Below, piece by piece: positions 9,530 through 18,085 of a stretch of 32,019 nucleotides of DNA. The stretch's first letter is position 1. Each line of letters starts with the position of its first letter. The notes beneath the pieces were generated by a model. It made no database searches. It had not been told where the DNA came from and saw only the letters and a program-made list of their open reading frames with translations. The stretch spans positions 1-32,019 of the forward strand of contig JAABTK010000056.1 in the NCBI GenBank assembly GCA_011389885.1. The letters run 5' to 3'. Source of the stretch: Gammaproteobacteria bacterium. Lineage in GTDB: Bacteria; Pseudomonadota; Gammaproteobacteria; Chromatiales; Chromatiaceae. The translations under genes and the position numbers were made by a program.

Positions 9530-9993
9530 TACAGCCGCGCCTAAGTATTGGAAACAACCCAGGCGCCCTCGGGACGCAGCGCGCGCGAAGAACCGCAGAG
9601 GGCGCAGAGAGGCGTTTCGATTTGATGCTCGCTCCCAAGGTCTCCTTGGGGACGCATTTCTTGCAAGCGCTAGCTTGCCGAATGGCTTGGGACGCTGGGG
9701 CCTCCAAGACGCAGGCCCCCAGGTTGGAGCTTGGGGGCCGGCGGTGTTTAAAGCGTGCGCCTGACATTCCGTTTGACCCACTGGCAACCCAGGCGCTTTC
9801 GGAGTGCCGAGCACACGAAGAACCGCACAGCCCGAGGGCTGTACTCCAGGCGGCCAGTTGCGGCGGCGGGCAGGCCGCCCCGCCCTGGAGCGCGGGGACG
9901 ATTAAGCAAAACTCCCTCCGCGCGCTCTGCGGCCCTCGGTATCCTCTGCGTTCCAATGGCGTTGTTGCCGTTACTTCGGCGCAGCCGTACTAG
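9530..9993. repeat. Dispersed repeat element with nested second left arm
   Basis: The left end (9530-9612) begins GCCGCGCCTAAGTATTGG and AAACAACCC and leads into GCAGAGGGCGCAGAG. The right end (about 9935-9993) reads CCTCTGCGTTCCAATGG, then TTGCCGTTACTTCGGCGCAG and a final ACTAG, the inverted counterpart. A second left-arm-like segment at 9787-9835 repeats the order CCAGGCG, then CACGAAGAACCGCA seen near 9559-9600, as if one copy inserted in or duplicated within another. The element begins about 10 bp after the SCP2-like stop codon. No gene is supported in 9521-10182. Confidence 0.7.
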
Positions 9994-10060
9994 ACTTGCG
10001 GCCCGGCGATTAGCCGCGATAGCGGCTTGTTTTCGACCTAGGCGCTTGAGCCGGCGCGGT

Positions 10061-10162
10061 CATCGCGGATGCAATCCGCTCGCGCTTCATCGCGGATGCA
10101 ATCCGCTCTCGCTTCATCGCGGATGCAATCCGCTCTCGCTTCATCGCGGATGCAATCCGCTC
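10061..10162. repeat. Four-unit REP-like tandem hairpin array
   Basis: A 27-bp unit beginning CATCGCGGATGCAATCCGC is repeated at 10061, 10088, 10115 and 10142, the last unit incomplete. Each unit holds the inverted repeat GCGGAT-GCA-ATCCGC. The units are nearly identical (one G/T difference in the first). The array ends 20 bp from the stop codon of the minus-strand gene at 10183, the usual site for REP or BIME sequences that stabilise or end transcripts. There are no spacers, so it is not a CRISPR array. Confidence 0.9.
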
Positions 10163-10182
10163 CCACGGTTGGTTGCGTTAAC

Positions 10183-11808
10183 TCAATGCTCGGGAAACGC
10201 GGTCCAGCCGCTGAGCCAGTTGGTGCGGTTACCCGGGCGCACCGCGCCGCGGAAGTTGGCGGCCTCGTCCCAAAACTCGCCCTGGGGGATCGGGGCGCTG
10301 TCCTGCGCCGCCGGGGAGTTGGCCGGCGGCGTGAAGTCGGGGTTGAGGATGTTGTAGGCGCTCTGCGGCAGCACGCTGCGAGGCGAGTAGGCCACGCGCG
10401 ACACCGTGCGAAAATAGGCCGCCTCGTCGAATCCGCCGTCGTCGTCCTTATCTCCCGCTTCGGATTGGAAGTAATCCCCCTGCAGGTTAGGATCGGCGAA
10501 CAAGAGCGAATCAAAGCTCAACTCGCCCGCATCGATGCGCGCCGCCGTGGCCGTGTCTCGGATATCAATGGTCTCCAGCGGGAACCCGCTGATTATAAAA
10601 TTACGGAAATCCCCGCCTGTGCCCCGCCGCAGGGTCATGGCCCGCTGGGCCGCCTGGGGGGCGGCCGAGCCCACTAGGGTCACGTTGGACAGCACCGGCC
10701 CGGAACGCGGCGAGGCGTCGTGGTCGGCCTTCAGGTTGTCCGCCTCAATGGCGTTGTCGCCGTCTTCGGCGCTCTGCTGAAGGACGATGAACTGACCCTT
10801 GCCCTGCCAACCGCGGTCCCAGTCCAACGCATCGTCACCCGCCCGGGAGACCACGATGTTTTTCAGGTTTGCCGTACCGCCGAAAAACTCAATGCCATCG
10901 TCCAGCCCCATATGCACCTGCACGAAACGCAGCACGGTGCTATCGCCGCAACCGCCCAGGGTCAGGCCGTTGAGTTCGTTGTCGGCCGATAGCTCGGCGC
11001 CGGCGAATTCGATGCGCACATATTGCAGGGTGCCGCAATTGGCGTGGACGTCCTGCCCGCCGAAGGCGCCGCGGGGGTCGGTTTCCGCGATCCCCTCAAT
11101 CTGCCCGGAGCCGGTGTTCACCGGCGCATTCCCCAGCAGCACCACGCCGCCCCAGTCGCCGCGCACCCGCTCGCCCTCGGGCTTGACGCTGGTGAATACG
11201 ATGGGCTCGACCTCGGTGCCGCGGGCATTCAGCAGGCCGTCACGCGTAACCACCAGGGCCGAGCCCAAGGCCCCGTAGACCTTGGTCCCGGCCTCGATGG
11301 TGAGGGTGGCCCCGCTCTCGACGAACACCCGGTCTTCCAATAGGTAGGCGCGATCAGCGGACCAGACCTTGTGGCCATAGATCGAACCGCTGACCCGTTG
11401 TTGGGTTGCAATGCCCAGCCAATGCAGGTTGGCGCCCACCAGGCCCATCGCGGCCAGCCCCGCGACGGCCGCACCGCTGACCCACCAGCGCGCCCGCCCG
11501 CGCTTGGAATCGGCCTCGGCCTGGGAGCGCCCGGCGGCGCGAATCTCTTCCTCCAGGCCGCCGCCTTGGAGGTTGCCGCTTAGGTTAAACTTCTGCGCAT
11601 CCGCGGCGGCATCCCGAATCATCTCCACCGGGGACAGCAAGGCCTTGGAGATAATCTCCTTACGGTAGTTTTCGTCTTTCAACAGGCTGTTGAAATGCAC
11701 AAAATGCACATCGGCGATGCCCTTTTCCCGATGCTGCTTCAGGGCCTCTTTGAGTTCCCAAAGCGCGGAGACCAGCTTGGTCTTTTGGTCTTCGTTGCTC
11801 GCGTTCAT
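10183..11808 (-). CDS. Membrane-anchored right-handed beta-helix-type protein
   Basis: A 541-residue protein. Residues 1-107 are hydrophilic and largely helical with no signal peptide. Residues about 108-132 (WWVSGAAVAGLAAMGLVG and onward) are one membrane helix. The rest is a repetitive beta-rich domain with motifs such as YLLEDRVFVESGATLTIEAG, GDWGGVVLLGNAPVN, LNGLTLGGCGDS, GLDDGIEFFGGTANLKNIVV and DDALDWDRGW. These occur in secreted parallel beta-helix proteins of unknown function. The predicted topology is N-terminus in the cytoplasm and beta-helix in the periplasm. GGGGAAGA lies just before the ATG. The gene stands alone on the minus strand, with a REP-like array after its stop. The domain pattern is clear, the function is not, and the N-terminal domain is unrecognised. 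Confidence 0.8.
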   Translation of the reverse strand: MNASNEDQKTKLVSALWELKEALKQHREKGIADVHFVHFNSLLKDENYRKEIISKALLSPVEMIRDAAADAQKFNLSGNLQGGGLEEEIRAAGRSQAEADSKRGRARWWVSGAAVAGLAAMGLVGANLHWLGIATQQRVSGSIYGHKVWSADRAYLLEDRVFVESGATLTIEAGTKVYGALGSALVVTRDGLLNARGTEVEPIVFTSVKPEGERVRGDWGGVVLLGNAPVNTGSGQIEGIAETDPRGAFGGQDVHANCGTLQYVRIEFAGAELSADNELNGLTLGGCGDSTVLRFVQVHMGLDDGIEFFGGTANLKNIVVSRAGDDALDWDRGWQGKGQFIVLQQSAEDGDNAIEADNLKADHDASPRSGPVLSNVTLVGSAAPQAAQRAMTLRRGTGGDFRNFIISGFPLETIDIRDTATAARIDAGELSFDSLLFADPNLQGDYFQSEAGDKDDDGGFDEAAYFRTVSRVAYSPRSVLPQSAYNILNPDFTPPANSPAAQDSAPIPQGEFWDEAANFRGAVRPGNRTNWLSGWTAFPEH

Positions 11809-11924
11809 TGCATCTTCCCCGGCTTTTTACCATAAAACCGAGGGAGGTTAACGCCCGACTGTTACGCGCCAATGAAACGGCCGCCGGAAAATCACGAACA
11901 GGCGCCCGGACGGGTGCGCCTGCT

Positions 11925-12000
11925 CCAGAGTATAGGAGACAACGCCATTCAGGAACGCAGGGGGCGCGCAGGAGGTTTTGCTTGCTGCGGCTGTTGCGCG
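11925..12000. repeat. Solo left arm of the dispersed repeat family
   Basis: The segment GAGACAACGCCATTCAGG, then AACGCAGGGGGCGCGCAGG and AGGTTTTGCTTG, matches the left arms at 6611 and 17773; the copy at 17773 also has GGGTTTTGCTTA. No right arm is seen. The following 12093-12135 segment (CTTGCGGCTTCG, CCGGCTAAGGCCTCAA) is also shared with the interior of the copy at 17757 and runs up to the stop codon of the exoprotein gene at 12125. No gene is seen in 11809-12124. Confidence 0.55.
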
Positions 12001-12124
12001 CTCCGGCCGGGGCGCCTCTTCGGCGCTGTTGCGTCGCCTGGTTCGCCTGCGCCGACCCAACGGAGGCAACGTGGAGGTTGGCGCTTTGGCCGGGCTTGCG
12101 GCTTCGTTCGGTCCGGCTAAGGCC

Positions 12125-15100
12125 TCAATCGCCGTTGGGGTCGGGGTTGCATTTGCGCGGCGAAGGCCAGAAGACCGGCCGGGCAAGGCCATGCCATTGC
12201 AGGCTGCTGGGGGTCGCCCCGGCGCTTACCTGGCAGGACTGGTCGTCGATCTCGGGGCGGGCATGGAATTCGGCGGGTACTGCGATCACGGAGCCGGCCG
12301 CATCGACATCGGGGCTGACCAGCTCCACCAGGCCGCTGACCCCTTGGGGTGCGGCGGCCTGGATTACGCTGAGACCGAGCGCCGGGTCGAAGCGCTGCCG
12401 CTGCTGCCCGCCGACCGCCAACGGCTGCTCGCCGGCGCTGAGGATGACCCCGGCATCGATGCGGATATCGCCGCCGCGCCCGCTCGGGGCCGCGGTGTTG
12501 GCCTGCACGAAGCCGCGGTCGAGCACCAGTGCGTCGGCATCGATTTGAATCGCCCCGCCGTCGCCGCGGAGGCCGGCCACGGAGGTGGTGATCAAGGCCT
12601 GCTCGATGCCGACCGCACGCGGCCCCTGAATCCGAATATCCCCGCCGGCGGCATGCTCGGAGGCGGTGGTGATGCTGGCGCCGTTGCTGAGCCACAACCG
12701 ATCCTCCAGGTCCAACTGAATAGCGGCGGCCGGCGAATCGCCGCGGCCTTGGGCGTCGATGGCGGCGGCGTCGAGCTGGATCGCTTGCGCTTCGATGCGC
12801 AGCCCATGGGCGCCCGGCTCGAAGGCCGCCCCGCCCTCGGCGGCAACGCTGATTCGGGCGCCTTCGAGCAGGGTCAGGCCGCCGCTCCGAATGAACAGAT
12901 CTCCCGGGCGCCCCGCACTGGACGCCGCCGCACGGCTGGCGATGCCGGTGAAGCGCTCGCCGCCGTCATAGATCAATACATCGCCGGCGTTTAGGGTCAC
13001 CCGGCCCGCATCGCCCGGGCCGTATGTGCTGGAGCTGATCACCCCGCCGCTGCGGATTTCGGCCTGCTCGCGAATGCTCACATCCACCGAACCGCCGGCG
13101 CCCGCGGCGCCCTCCACGGCGGCGCTCAGGATACCGGTGCGCAGTGCGGAGCCGCGCCCGTCGATGAACAACCGCCCGGCCTCCACCTGCACCGCGCCGG
13201 CATCGCCGGCGGACTTGGTCTCGCTGCCGATGCCGCCGCCGGCGGCGAGGCTCAGCGTTTGCGCCGCGCGCACCTCGATTTCGCCCGCATCACCCGCGGC
13301 CTGGCCCCAGGAGCGGCTGGCGATGCCGGTGCCGGCGCCTTGGGTGGCCCCGCGACCATCGATGTGAATCGCCTCGGCGGTGACCGCAACCCGGCCGGCG
13401 TCGCCCGCCCCCAGGGTGCTGCTGGAGACCGACCCGCCGCGCAGGATGCTCAACTCGCCGGCCGCCTCCACCGTGACCTGGCCCGCGTCGCCCGTGCTGC
13501 CGACATAGGCCTGGCTGTTCACCCCGGCGCCGGAGATGGAATCACCGCGGTCGATATGCAGGCTGTCGGCCTGCACCCAAACGCCCCCGGCGTTGCCCGC
13601 GCCCTCGGTGCGGGTGGAGATTAAACCGCCCTGCAGCAGTTCCGCCGCGCCGCCGACCGCGACCTCGATACGGCCGGCCGCGCCGCTGCTGCCGGCCGCC
13701 GCGCGATTGATCAGGCCGGTGAGTTCGGCCCCGCCGTCGCCTTCAATCCGCAACGCCCCGGCGTTCACGCTTAGGGATCCCGCCGGACCCTGGCCGTAGG
13801 TGCTGGAGGAGATCTGCCCGCGGTTCTCGACCGCCAGCAGCGCCTCGGTGCGAATTTGGATATCCCCCGCCGCCGCGCCGCCGCCGAGGGCCTCGGTGAA
13901 AATCCCGGTGAGCGCCTCCGGCGCCGCTTCAGCGCCGTCGATGTGCAAACTGCGGGCCTGCAACTCGACCCGCCCGGCTTGCTGGTCGTTGTAGCTGCTG
14001 GAGCTGATGACGCCGCCGCCGCGCACCACGGCCGAATCGTCGAGGCGAATCAGGACCTCGCCGGCCCGGCCGCCGCTCTCGGCGCGGGCGGCGCTGGAGA
14101 CGCCGGTGGTCAGGACCGCGTCGCCGCCGTCGATTAGCAATGAATCGGCCTGGATTTCGATCCGACCGGCATTGCCGGCCGAGGCGGTCTCACTGCCGAT
14201 GCCGCCGCCCTCCAACAACACGATGGCCCCGCCCGTCTGCACCAGCACATCGCCCGCATCACCGCCCTCGGGCCGCCAGGCGCGGCTGGCGATGCCGGTG
14301 CCCGCGCCTTGGGTGGCGCCGGCGCCGTCGATCAGCAGTTCGCCGGCGCTCACCCGCACCGGCCCGGCGGCCCCCGCACCTAGGCTGCTGCTGGCGATGG
14401 CCCCGCCCTGGAGGATCTGCAACCCGCCGCGGACGTCCACCGTCACCTCCCCCGCCGCGCCGCTGCTGCCGAGGTAGGCCTGGCTGTTGATGCCCGAGCC
14501 CGAGTGCGCATCGGCGCGGCGAATCAGCAAGGAATCGGCGCTAAAGCGCACCGGTCCGCCGGCGCCGGCGGCATCGGTGCGGCTGCTGATCAGGCCGCCC
14601 TCGACAATCTCGGCGCCGCCCGTCACATCGACCTGGATCGAACCGGCGTCTCCGCTGCTACCCGGCGCGGCATGGCTGATAATGCCGGTGCCCCGGCGGT
14701 CGCCATTGCCCCGCAGCAACAGCTCGCCCGCCTGCACCCGAACCTCGCCGCCATCGCCCGCGGCCCAGGTGCTGCTGGAGACCAAGCCGCCGTTGCGGAC
14801 CTCCAAGCGGCCGTCCACCGTCAGCATGATTGTCCCGGCATCCCCGCCGCTGCCGCGGTTGGCCTGACTGGTGATCCCCGAGACCGGCGCCGCGGCCCCG
14901 CCGTCGATTAACACCGAACCCGCCTGCACCGTCACCGGGCCGGCGTCTCCGGCGCTATAGCTGCTGCTGGAGATCTTGGCCCCGCCGCTCAGCTCAATGG
15001 CCCCGCTCGCCGCCACCTGCACCGAGCCCGAACCCCCGCCGCCGCCATAGGCCCGGCTGGTGATGCCGGCCGCCTCCGCAGCGCCGCTTTGATCGATATG

Positions 15101-16204
15101 CACGCTGTCCGCCTGCACGGTTACGGCCCCGCCGTCGCCCGGGCCGCGGGAATCACTGGCCAGGCCGCCGTCCGGGGCGATCGTTAACACCCCGGCCCGC
15201 ACCTCCAGCACCGGGGCGGCGCCACGGCCGTAGGCATCGCCCCCAATGCTGCTGTGCGGGTGCAAGACCAGCGCCTGCCCCACGCTCAGGCGAATCGGCG
15301 GCGCCGCGCCCGCGCCCTCGGCGTGGTGGACCAAGCGGCTATCGAAGGCCTCCAGGGTGCGGGCCGTGATCACGCTGCCGCCCGCGGCCGCCCGTGCGCC
15401 GGTGTTGCGGTTGAGCAGCTCGCTGTTGCGCCATTCCAGCGCCCCCGCGCCGAGACCGATGCGGCCGCCGCCGTCGCCGCTCACCGTCAATACCGAGTCT
15501 TCGATCAGCAGCGCGCCGGCGCCCGTCGGCTCGCCCGCCAACGGGATGCTGGCGGCCCCATCGCCAGCGGCACTGAGATGCAAGGCGCCGCGCTCGGCCC
15601 GCAAGTCGGCGCCGAGGATCCGCAGATCGGCCCCGGCCAGCGCCAGGGTCTGGCCCGGGGCCAGCGCGATCCCCGCGCCCCGCACCTCGGCCCCGCCCTC
15701 GCCGCCGAGAAACCCAAAGGCGGTGGGCGCGGCCAGGCTCAGGCTGCTGCCCGCGGCCTCGGGCTGGGCGGAAAAACGGGCGCCATCGGCAAACTCCAAA
15801 CGCCCCGCCGCGGCCACGAACAGCGAGGCCGGCAGATCGGTCCGGGCCTCGGGGCCGAACAGCACGCCGGCCGGATTGATCAAATAGAGGTCGGCCCCGG
15901 GGATCTCGGAGCGCAACAGCCCGTGGATTTCCGAAACCTCGCCGCCGCTGACGCGACCAATCACCCGCTCCAGCCCGTCCGGCCCGCTAAATACCGCCGA
16001 CTCGCCGGCCGCAATGGAAAACTCGGCGAAGCTATGAAACAGGTTGCCGCCGGCCTGGCGACCCAAGTCGTGCGAAACGGCGTAATCCGGCCCTGGCAGG
16101 GCGCGGGCCGGGCCCAGACTGCCATCGGTGGCGATGCCCGCAACCCCCGGCAGCGGCAGCAGCGCAAGCCAAAACCACCACGCATATCGATGCTCAAAGC
16201 CCAT
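12125..16204 (-). CDS. Filamentous-haemagglutinin-type two-partner-secretion exoprotein
   Basis: A 1359-residue exoprotein. Residues 1-24 are a signal peptide, and the haemagglutination-activity (TPS) domain follows. It contains NLFHSFAEFSI (54-64) and INPAGVLFG (109-117), both hallmarks of TpsA proteins that pass through an outer-membrane TpsB pore. From about residue 345 to 1125 there are about twelve repeats of 64-65 residues built on AGDAGxVxVxAxxLxIDG, GIxSRA and GGxISSSTY motifs, as in a parallel beta-helix. A five-unit block is duplicated in phase. The only two cysteines seen lie near the C-terminus (DDQSCQV and PRKCNPD). The ATG at 16204 follows GGAGG at good spacing. No TpsB gene is in the window. 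It is likely to be a surface adhesin or secreted matrix protein; target unknown. Confidence 0.92.
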   Translation of the reverse strand: MGFEHRYAWWFWLALLPLPGVAGIATDGSLGPARALPGPDYAVSHDLGRQAGGNLFHSFAEFSIAAGESAVFSGPDGLERVIGRVSGGEVSEIHGLLRSEIPGADLYLINPAGVLFGPEARTDLPASLFVAAAGRLEFADGARFSAQPEAAGSSLSLAAPTAFGFLGGEGGAEVRGAGIALAPGQTLALAGADLRILGADLRAERGALHLSAAGDGAASIPLAGEPTGAGALLIEDSVLTVSGDGGGRIGLGAGALEWRNSELLNRNTGARAAAGGSVITARTLEAFDSRLVHHAEGAGAAPPIRLSVGQALVLHPHSSIGGDAYGRGAAPVLEVRAGVLTIAPDGGLASDSRGPGDGGAVTVQADSVHIDQSGAAEAAGITSRAYGGGGGSGSVQVAASGAIELSGGAKISSSSYSAGDAGPVTVQAGSVLIDGGAAAPVSGITSQANRGSGGDAGTIMLTVDGRLEVRNGGLVSSSTWAAGDGGEVRVQAGELLLRGNGDRRGTGIISHAAPGSSGDAGSIQVDVTGGAEIVEGGLISSRTDAAGAGGPVRFSADSLLIRRADAHSGSGINSQAYLGSSGAAGEVTVDVRGGLQILQGGAIASSSLGAGAAGPVRVSAGELLIDGAGATQGAGTGIASRAWRPEGGDAGDVLVQTGGAIVLLEGGGIGSETASAGNAGRIEIQADSLLIDGGDAVLTTGVSSAARAESGGRAGEVLIRLDDSAVVRGGGVISSSSYNDQQAGRVELQARSLHIDGAEAAPEALTGIFTEALGGGAAAGDIQIRTEALLAVENRGQISSSTYGQGPAGSLSVNAGALRIEGDGGAELTGLINRAAAGSSGAAGRIEVAVGGAAELLQGGLISTRTEGAGNAGGVWVQADSLHIDRGDSISGAGVNSQAYVGSTGDAGQVTVEAAGELSILRGGSVSSSTLGAGDAGRVAVTAEAIHIDGRGATQGAGTGIASRSWGQAAGDAGEIEVRAAQTLSLAAGGGIGSETKSAGDAGAVQVEAGRLFIDGRGSALRTGILSAAVEGAAGAGGSVDVSIREQAEIRSGGVISSSTYGPGDAGRVTLNAGDVLIYDGGERFTGIASRAAASSAGRPGDLFIRSGGLTLLEGARISVAAEGGAAFEPGAHGLRIEAQAIQLDAAAIDAQGRGDSPAAAIQLDLEDRLWLSNGASITTASEHAAGGDIRIQGPRAVGIEQALITTSVAGLRGDGGAIQIDADALVLDRGFVQANTAAPSGRGGDIRIDAGVILSAGEQPLAVGGQQRQRFDPALGLSVIQAAAPQGVSGLVELVSPDVDAAGSVIAVPAEFHARPEIDDQSCQVSAGATPSSLQWHGLARPVFWPSPRKCNPDPNGD
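12890..14590 (-). repeat. Long-period internal repeat of the exoprotein gene (969 bp offset)
   Basis: Corresponding positions in the two copies are exactly 969 bp (323 codons) apart at every point checked: GCGGCTGG at 13313 and 14282, TAGGCCTGGCTGTT at 13506 and 14475, GTCTC(G/A)CTGCCGATG at 13218 and 14187, and GGTGCGG at 13607 and 14576. Each copy holds the same unit order, so a five-unit block was duplicated. The second copy is followed by unique C-terminal sequence. Confidence 0.85.
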
Positions 16205-16338
16205 GCCTCAGCCTCCAAAAGAAAGAGCAGCCGCCTCGGCGCTCGGCAATCAACCCAACCAAGGGTCCAAAAAGGCCCTGTAGCATCGGCGGCATTGTGT
16301 TTATCCTATGCGGTCCGAATCCAAGACAGGCCCGCATT

Positions 16339-16824
16339 ATGCCTCAATCCGTCGCCCCGCCCCATGCCTGCGTCTGGCGCAGCCCCGTGGGCCCGCTGGG
16401 CCTGCGCCTCCAAGGCGCGGCGCTTTGGGGCATCGATTTCCTGCCGCCGCAGACGCCGGGGCGTGCGCCGCAAGGCCCAGCGGGGCAGGCCGCCCTGGAT
16501 GCCTTGCAGGCCTATTTCGCGGCCCCCGCCACCGCCTGTCCGGTCCCGCTGCGACCGACTGGCACGGCCTTCCAACAGCGGGTTTGGCGCGCCTTGCAAC
16601 GCATCCCCTGCGGCGAGACCCGCACCTATGGCGGACTCGCGGCGCAGTTGCAGACCTCCGCCCGCGCGGTGGGCAACGCCTGTCGGGCCAATCCGCTGCC
16701 GATCCTAACCCCCTGTCATCGCGTCACCTCGGCGCAAGGCCCCGGCGGCTATGCCGGGGCCGTCGGCGGCAAGCGGCTGGCGACCAAGCTGTGGCTGCTG
16801 AGCCATGAGGGCGCGCCGCTGTGA
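16339..16824 (+). CDS. ogt: Methylated-DNA--protein-cysteine methyltransferase
   Basis: A 161-residue suicide DNA-repair protein that moves the methyl group from O6-methylguanine to its own cysteine. Visible features are the helix FQQRVWRALQRIPCGETRTYG, the Arg-finger region ARAVGNACRANPLPI, and the active site PCHRVTSAQGPGGYAGA. The C-terminal GGKRLATKLWLLSHEG is also typical. The start at 16339 was preferred over an upstream in-frame ATG at 16297 because the protein then begins close to the domain, and GACAGG lies about 8 bases before it. Its TGA overlaps the GTG start of xerD (GTGA, 16821-16824), so the two genes are probably coupled. Whether it is best called ogt or the C-terminal half of ada cannot be told; no AraC-type domain is present, so ogt is likelier. 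Confidence 0.93.
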   Translation: MPQSVAPPHACVWRSPVGPLGLRLQGAALWGIDFLPPQTPGRAPQGPAGQAALDALQAYFAAPATACPVPLRPTGTAFQQRVWRALQRIPCGETRTYGGLAAQLQTSARAVGNACRANPLPILTPCHRVTSAQGPGGYAGAVGGKRLATKLWLLSHEGAPL

Positions 16825-17723
16825 TCGATGACGACGACGCCGAACTGATTCGGCGCTTTTGCGACGCCCTGTGGCTGGAGCGCGGGCTCAGCGAGCATAC
16901 CCTCAGCGCCTACCGGGGCGATTTGAGCCGCTTCGGGGCCTGGCTGGCCGAGGCCGGGCGCTGCGGTCTGTACCGGGCGCAACGGGAAGACCTGCTGGGG
17001 TTCCTGGCCCAGCAGGTGCGACTGGGCCGCAAGCCGCGCTCCACCGCCCGCACCCTGTCGGCGCTGCGCCAGTTCTATCGCCATGCGTTGCAGAACGGCC
17101 GCATCGACCACGACCCCAGCGCCCTGGTGGACGCCCCCAAGCTGGGCCGCCCGCTGCCCAAGGGCCTTAGCGAGCGCGAGGTGGAACGCCTGCTCGAGGC
17201 CCCGGACACCCTCGACCCCGAGGGCCTGCGCGACCGCGCCATGCTGGAGCTGCTGTACGCCTGCGGGCTGCGGGTGTCGGAGCTGGTGGGGCTGCGCCTG
17301 CACGAATTGAATTTGGCCCAAGGCGTGGTGCGCATCACCGGCAAGGGCGGCAAGGAACGCCTGGCGCCCCTGGGCGAGGAGGCCATTGAGTGGATCGGGC
17401 GTTTTCTGCAAGACGGCCGCACCGAACTCCTGGGCGCCCGCCAAAGCGATGCGGTGTTCCCCACCCGCCGCGGCGGGGCCATGACCCGCCAGGCCTTTTG
17501 GTATCGAATCAAGAAATACGCATTGGCCGCCGGGGTGAATGGCGAGATCTCGCCCCACACCCTGCGCCACGCCTTCGCCACCCACCTCCTAAACCACGGC
17601 GCCGACCTGCGGGTGGTGCAAATGCTGCTCGGCCACAGTGACCTCTCCACCACCCAAATCTACACCCATGTCGCGCGCGAACGGCTAAAGCAGTTGTTTC
17701 AGGCGCATCACCCGCGGGCCTGA
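16821..17723 (+). CDS. xerD: Tyrosine recombinase XerD
   Basis: A 300-residue tyrosine recombinase. With XerC it acts at dif under FtsK control to resolve chromosome dimers. The N-terminal SAM-like core-binding domain (about 1-100, with GLSEHTLSAYRGDLSRF) precedes the catalytic domain. The active-site set is complete: Arg151 (GLRVSEL), Lys175 (GKGGKER), His246 and Arg249 (HTLRHAFATHLL), His272 (LGHSDLSTTQIYTH) and the nucleophile Tyr281. Length and residue spacing fit XerD of E. coli. Translation starts at GTG 16821, overlapping the ogt stop. A dispersed repeat follows after 17755, where xerD of relatives is often followed by dsbC or hom, neither of which is present. Confidence 0.95.
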   Translation: MIDDDDAELIRRFCDALWLERGLSEHTLSAYRGDLSRFGAWLAEAGRCGLYRAQREDLLGFLAQQVRLGRKPRSTARTLSALRQFYRHALQNGRIDHDPSALVDAPKLGRPLPKGLSEREVERLLEAPDTLDPEGLRDRAMLELLYACGLRVSELVGLRLHELNLAQGVVRITGKGGKERLAPLGEEAIEWIGRFLQDGRTELLGARQSDAVFPTRRGGAMTRQAFWYRIKKYALAAGVNGEISPHTLRHAFATHLLNHGADLRVVQMLLGHSDLSTTQIYTHVARERLKQLFQAHHPRA

Positions 17724-17756
17724 GACCACCGGGCCTTATGACTCAGTACACCTCTC

Positions 17757-18073
17757 CAAGCCGAGTACGCCAGCGGAAACAACGCCATTTAGGAACGCAG
17801 CGGGCGCAGAGGACCGCAAAGGGCGCAGAGGGGGTTTTGCTTACCTCGTCACGGCGCTCCGGGCCGAGAGCGGGCTTTTGGACTGTATAACGCCAAGGCC
17901 GAACCGGGGACCAAGCCCCGCCCGCAATCCAGCATAAAAACCTTTGCGCCCTTTGCGCCCCTTCTTTGCGCCCTTTGCGTTATAATTTTCGTAGCTAGGC
18001 TTGGGCTTCGTTCGCACCGGCCAAAGCCTCGACCTCCCCGTTATTTCCGTTGCTTCGGCGCAGGGCTACGAGT
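17757..18073. repeat. Dispersed repeat element between xerD and a minus-strand operon
   Basis: The left arm (17757-17845) reads GTACGCCAGCGGAAACAAC, then GCCATTTAGGAACGCAG, GCGCAGAGG units and GGGGGTTTTGCTTA. The right end (18030-18073) reads CCGTTATTTCCGTTGCTTCG, then GCGCAGGGCTACGAGTAC, inverted relative to the left end. The interior (17998-18040) shares CTTGGGCTTCG and CCGGCCAAAGCCTCGA with the segment at 12093-12135. CTTTGCGCCC is repeated in tandem near 17942-17980. The right end lies 13 bp from the stop codon of the next gene. No gene is supported in 17724-18085. Confidence 0.7.
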
Positions 18074-18085
18074 ACAGCCGGGTTT

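Noticed and set aside
10061-10162. Possible CRISPR array
   Set aside because: The units are directly joined with no spacers, each is itself a hairpin, and no cas genes are near.
11978-12994. 338-codon plus-strand frame over the exoprotein 3' end
   Set aside because: Antisense shadow; no start signal and no family pattern, and it begins inside a repeat arm.
15254-16708. 484-codon plus-strand frame
   Set aside because: Antisense to the exoprotein and running into ogt; Arg/Ala/Gln-rich composition without any domain.
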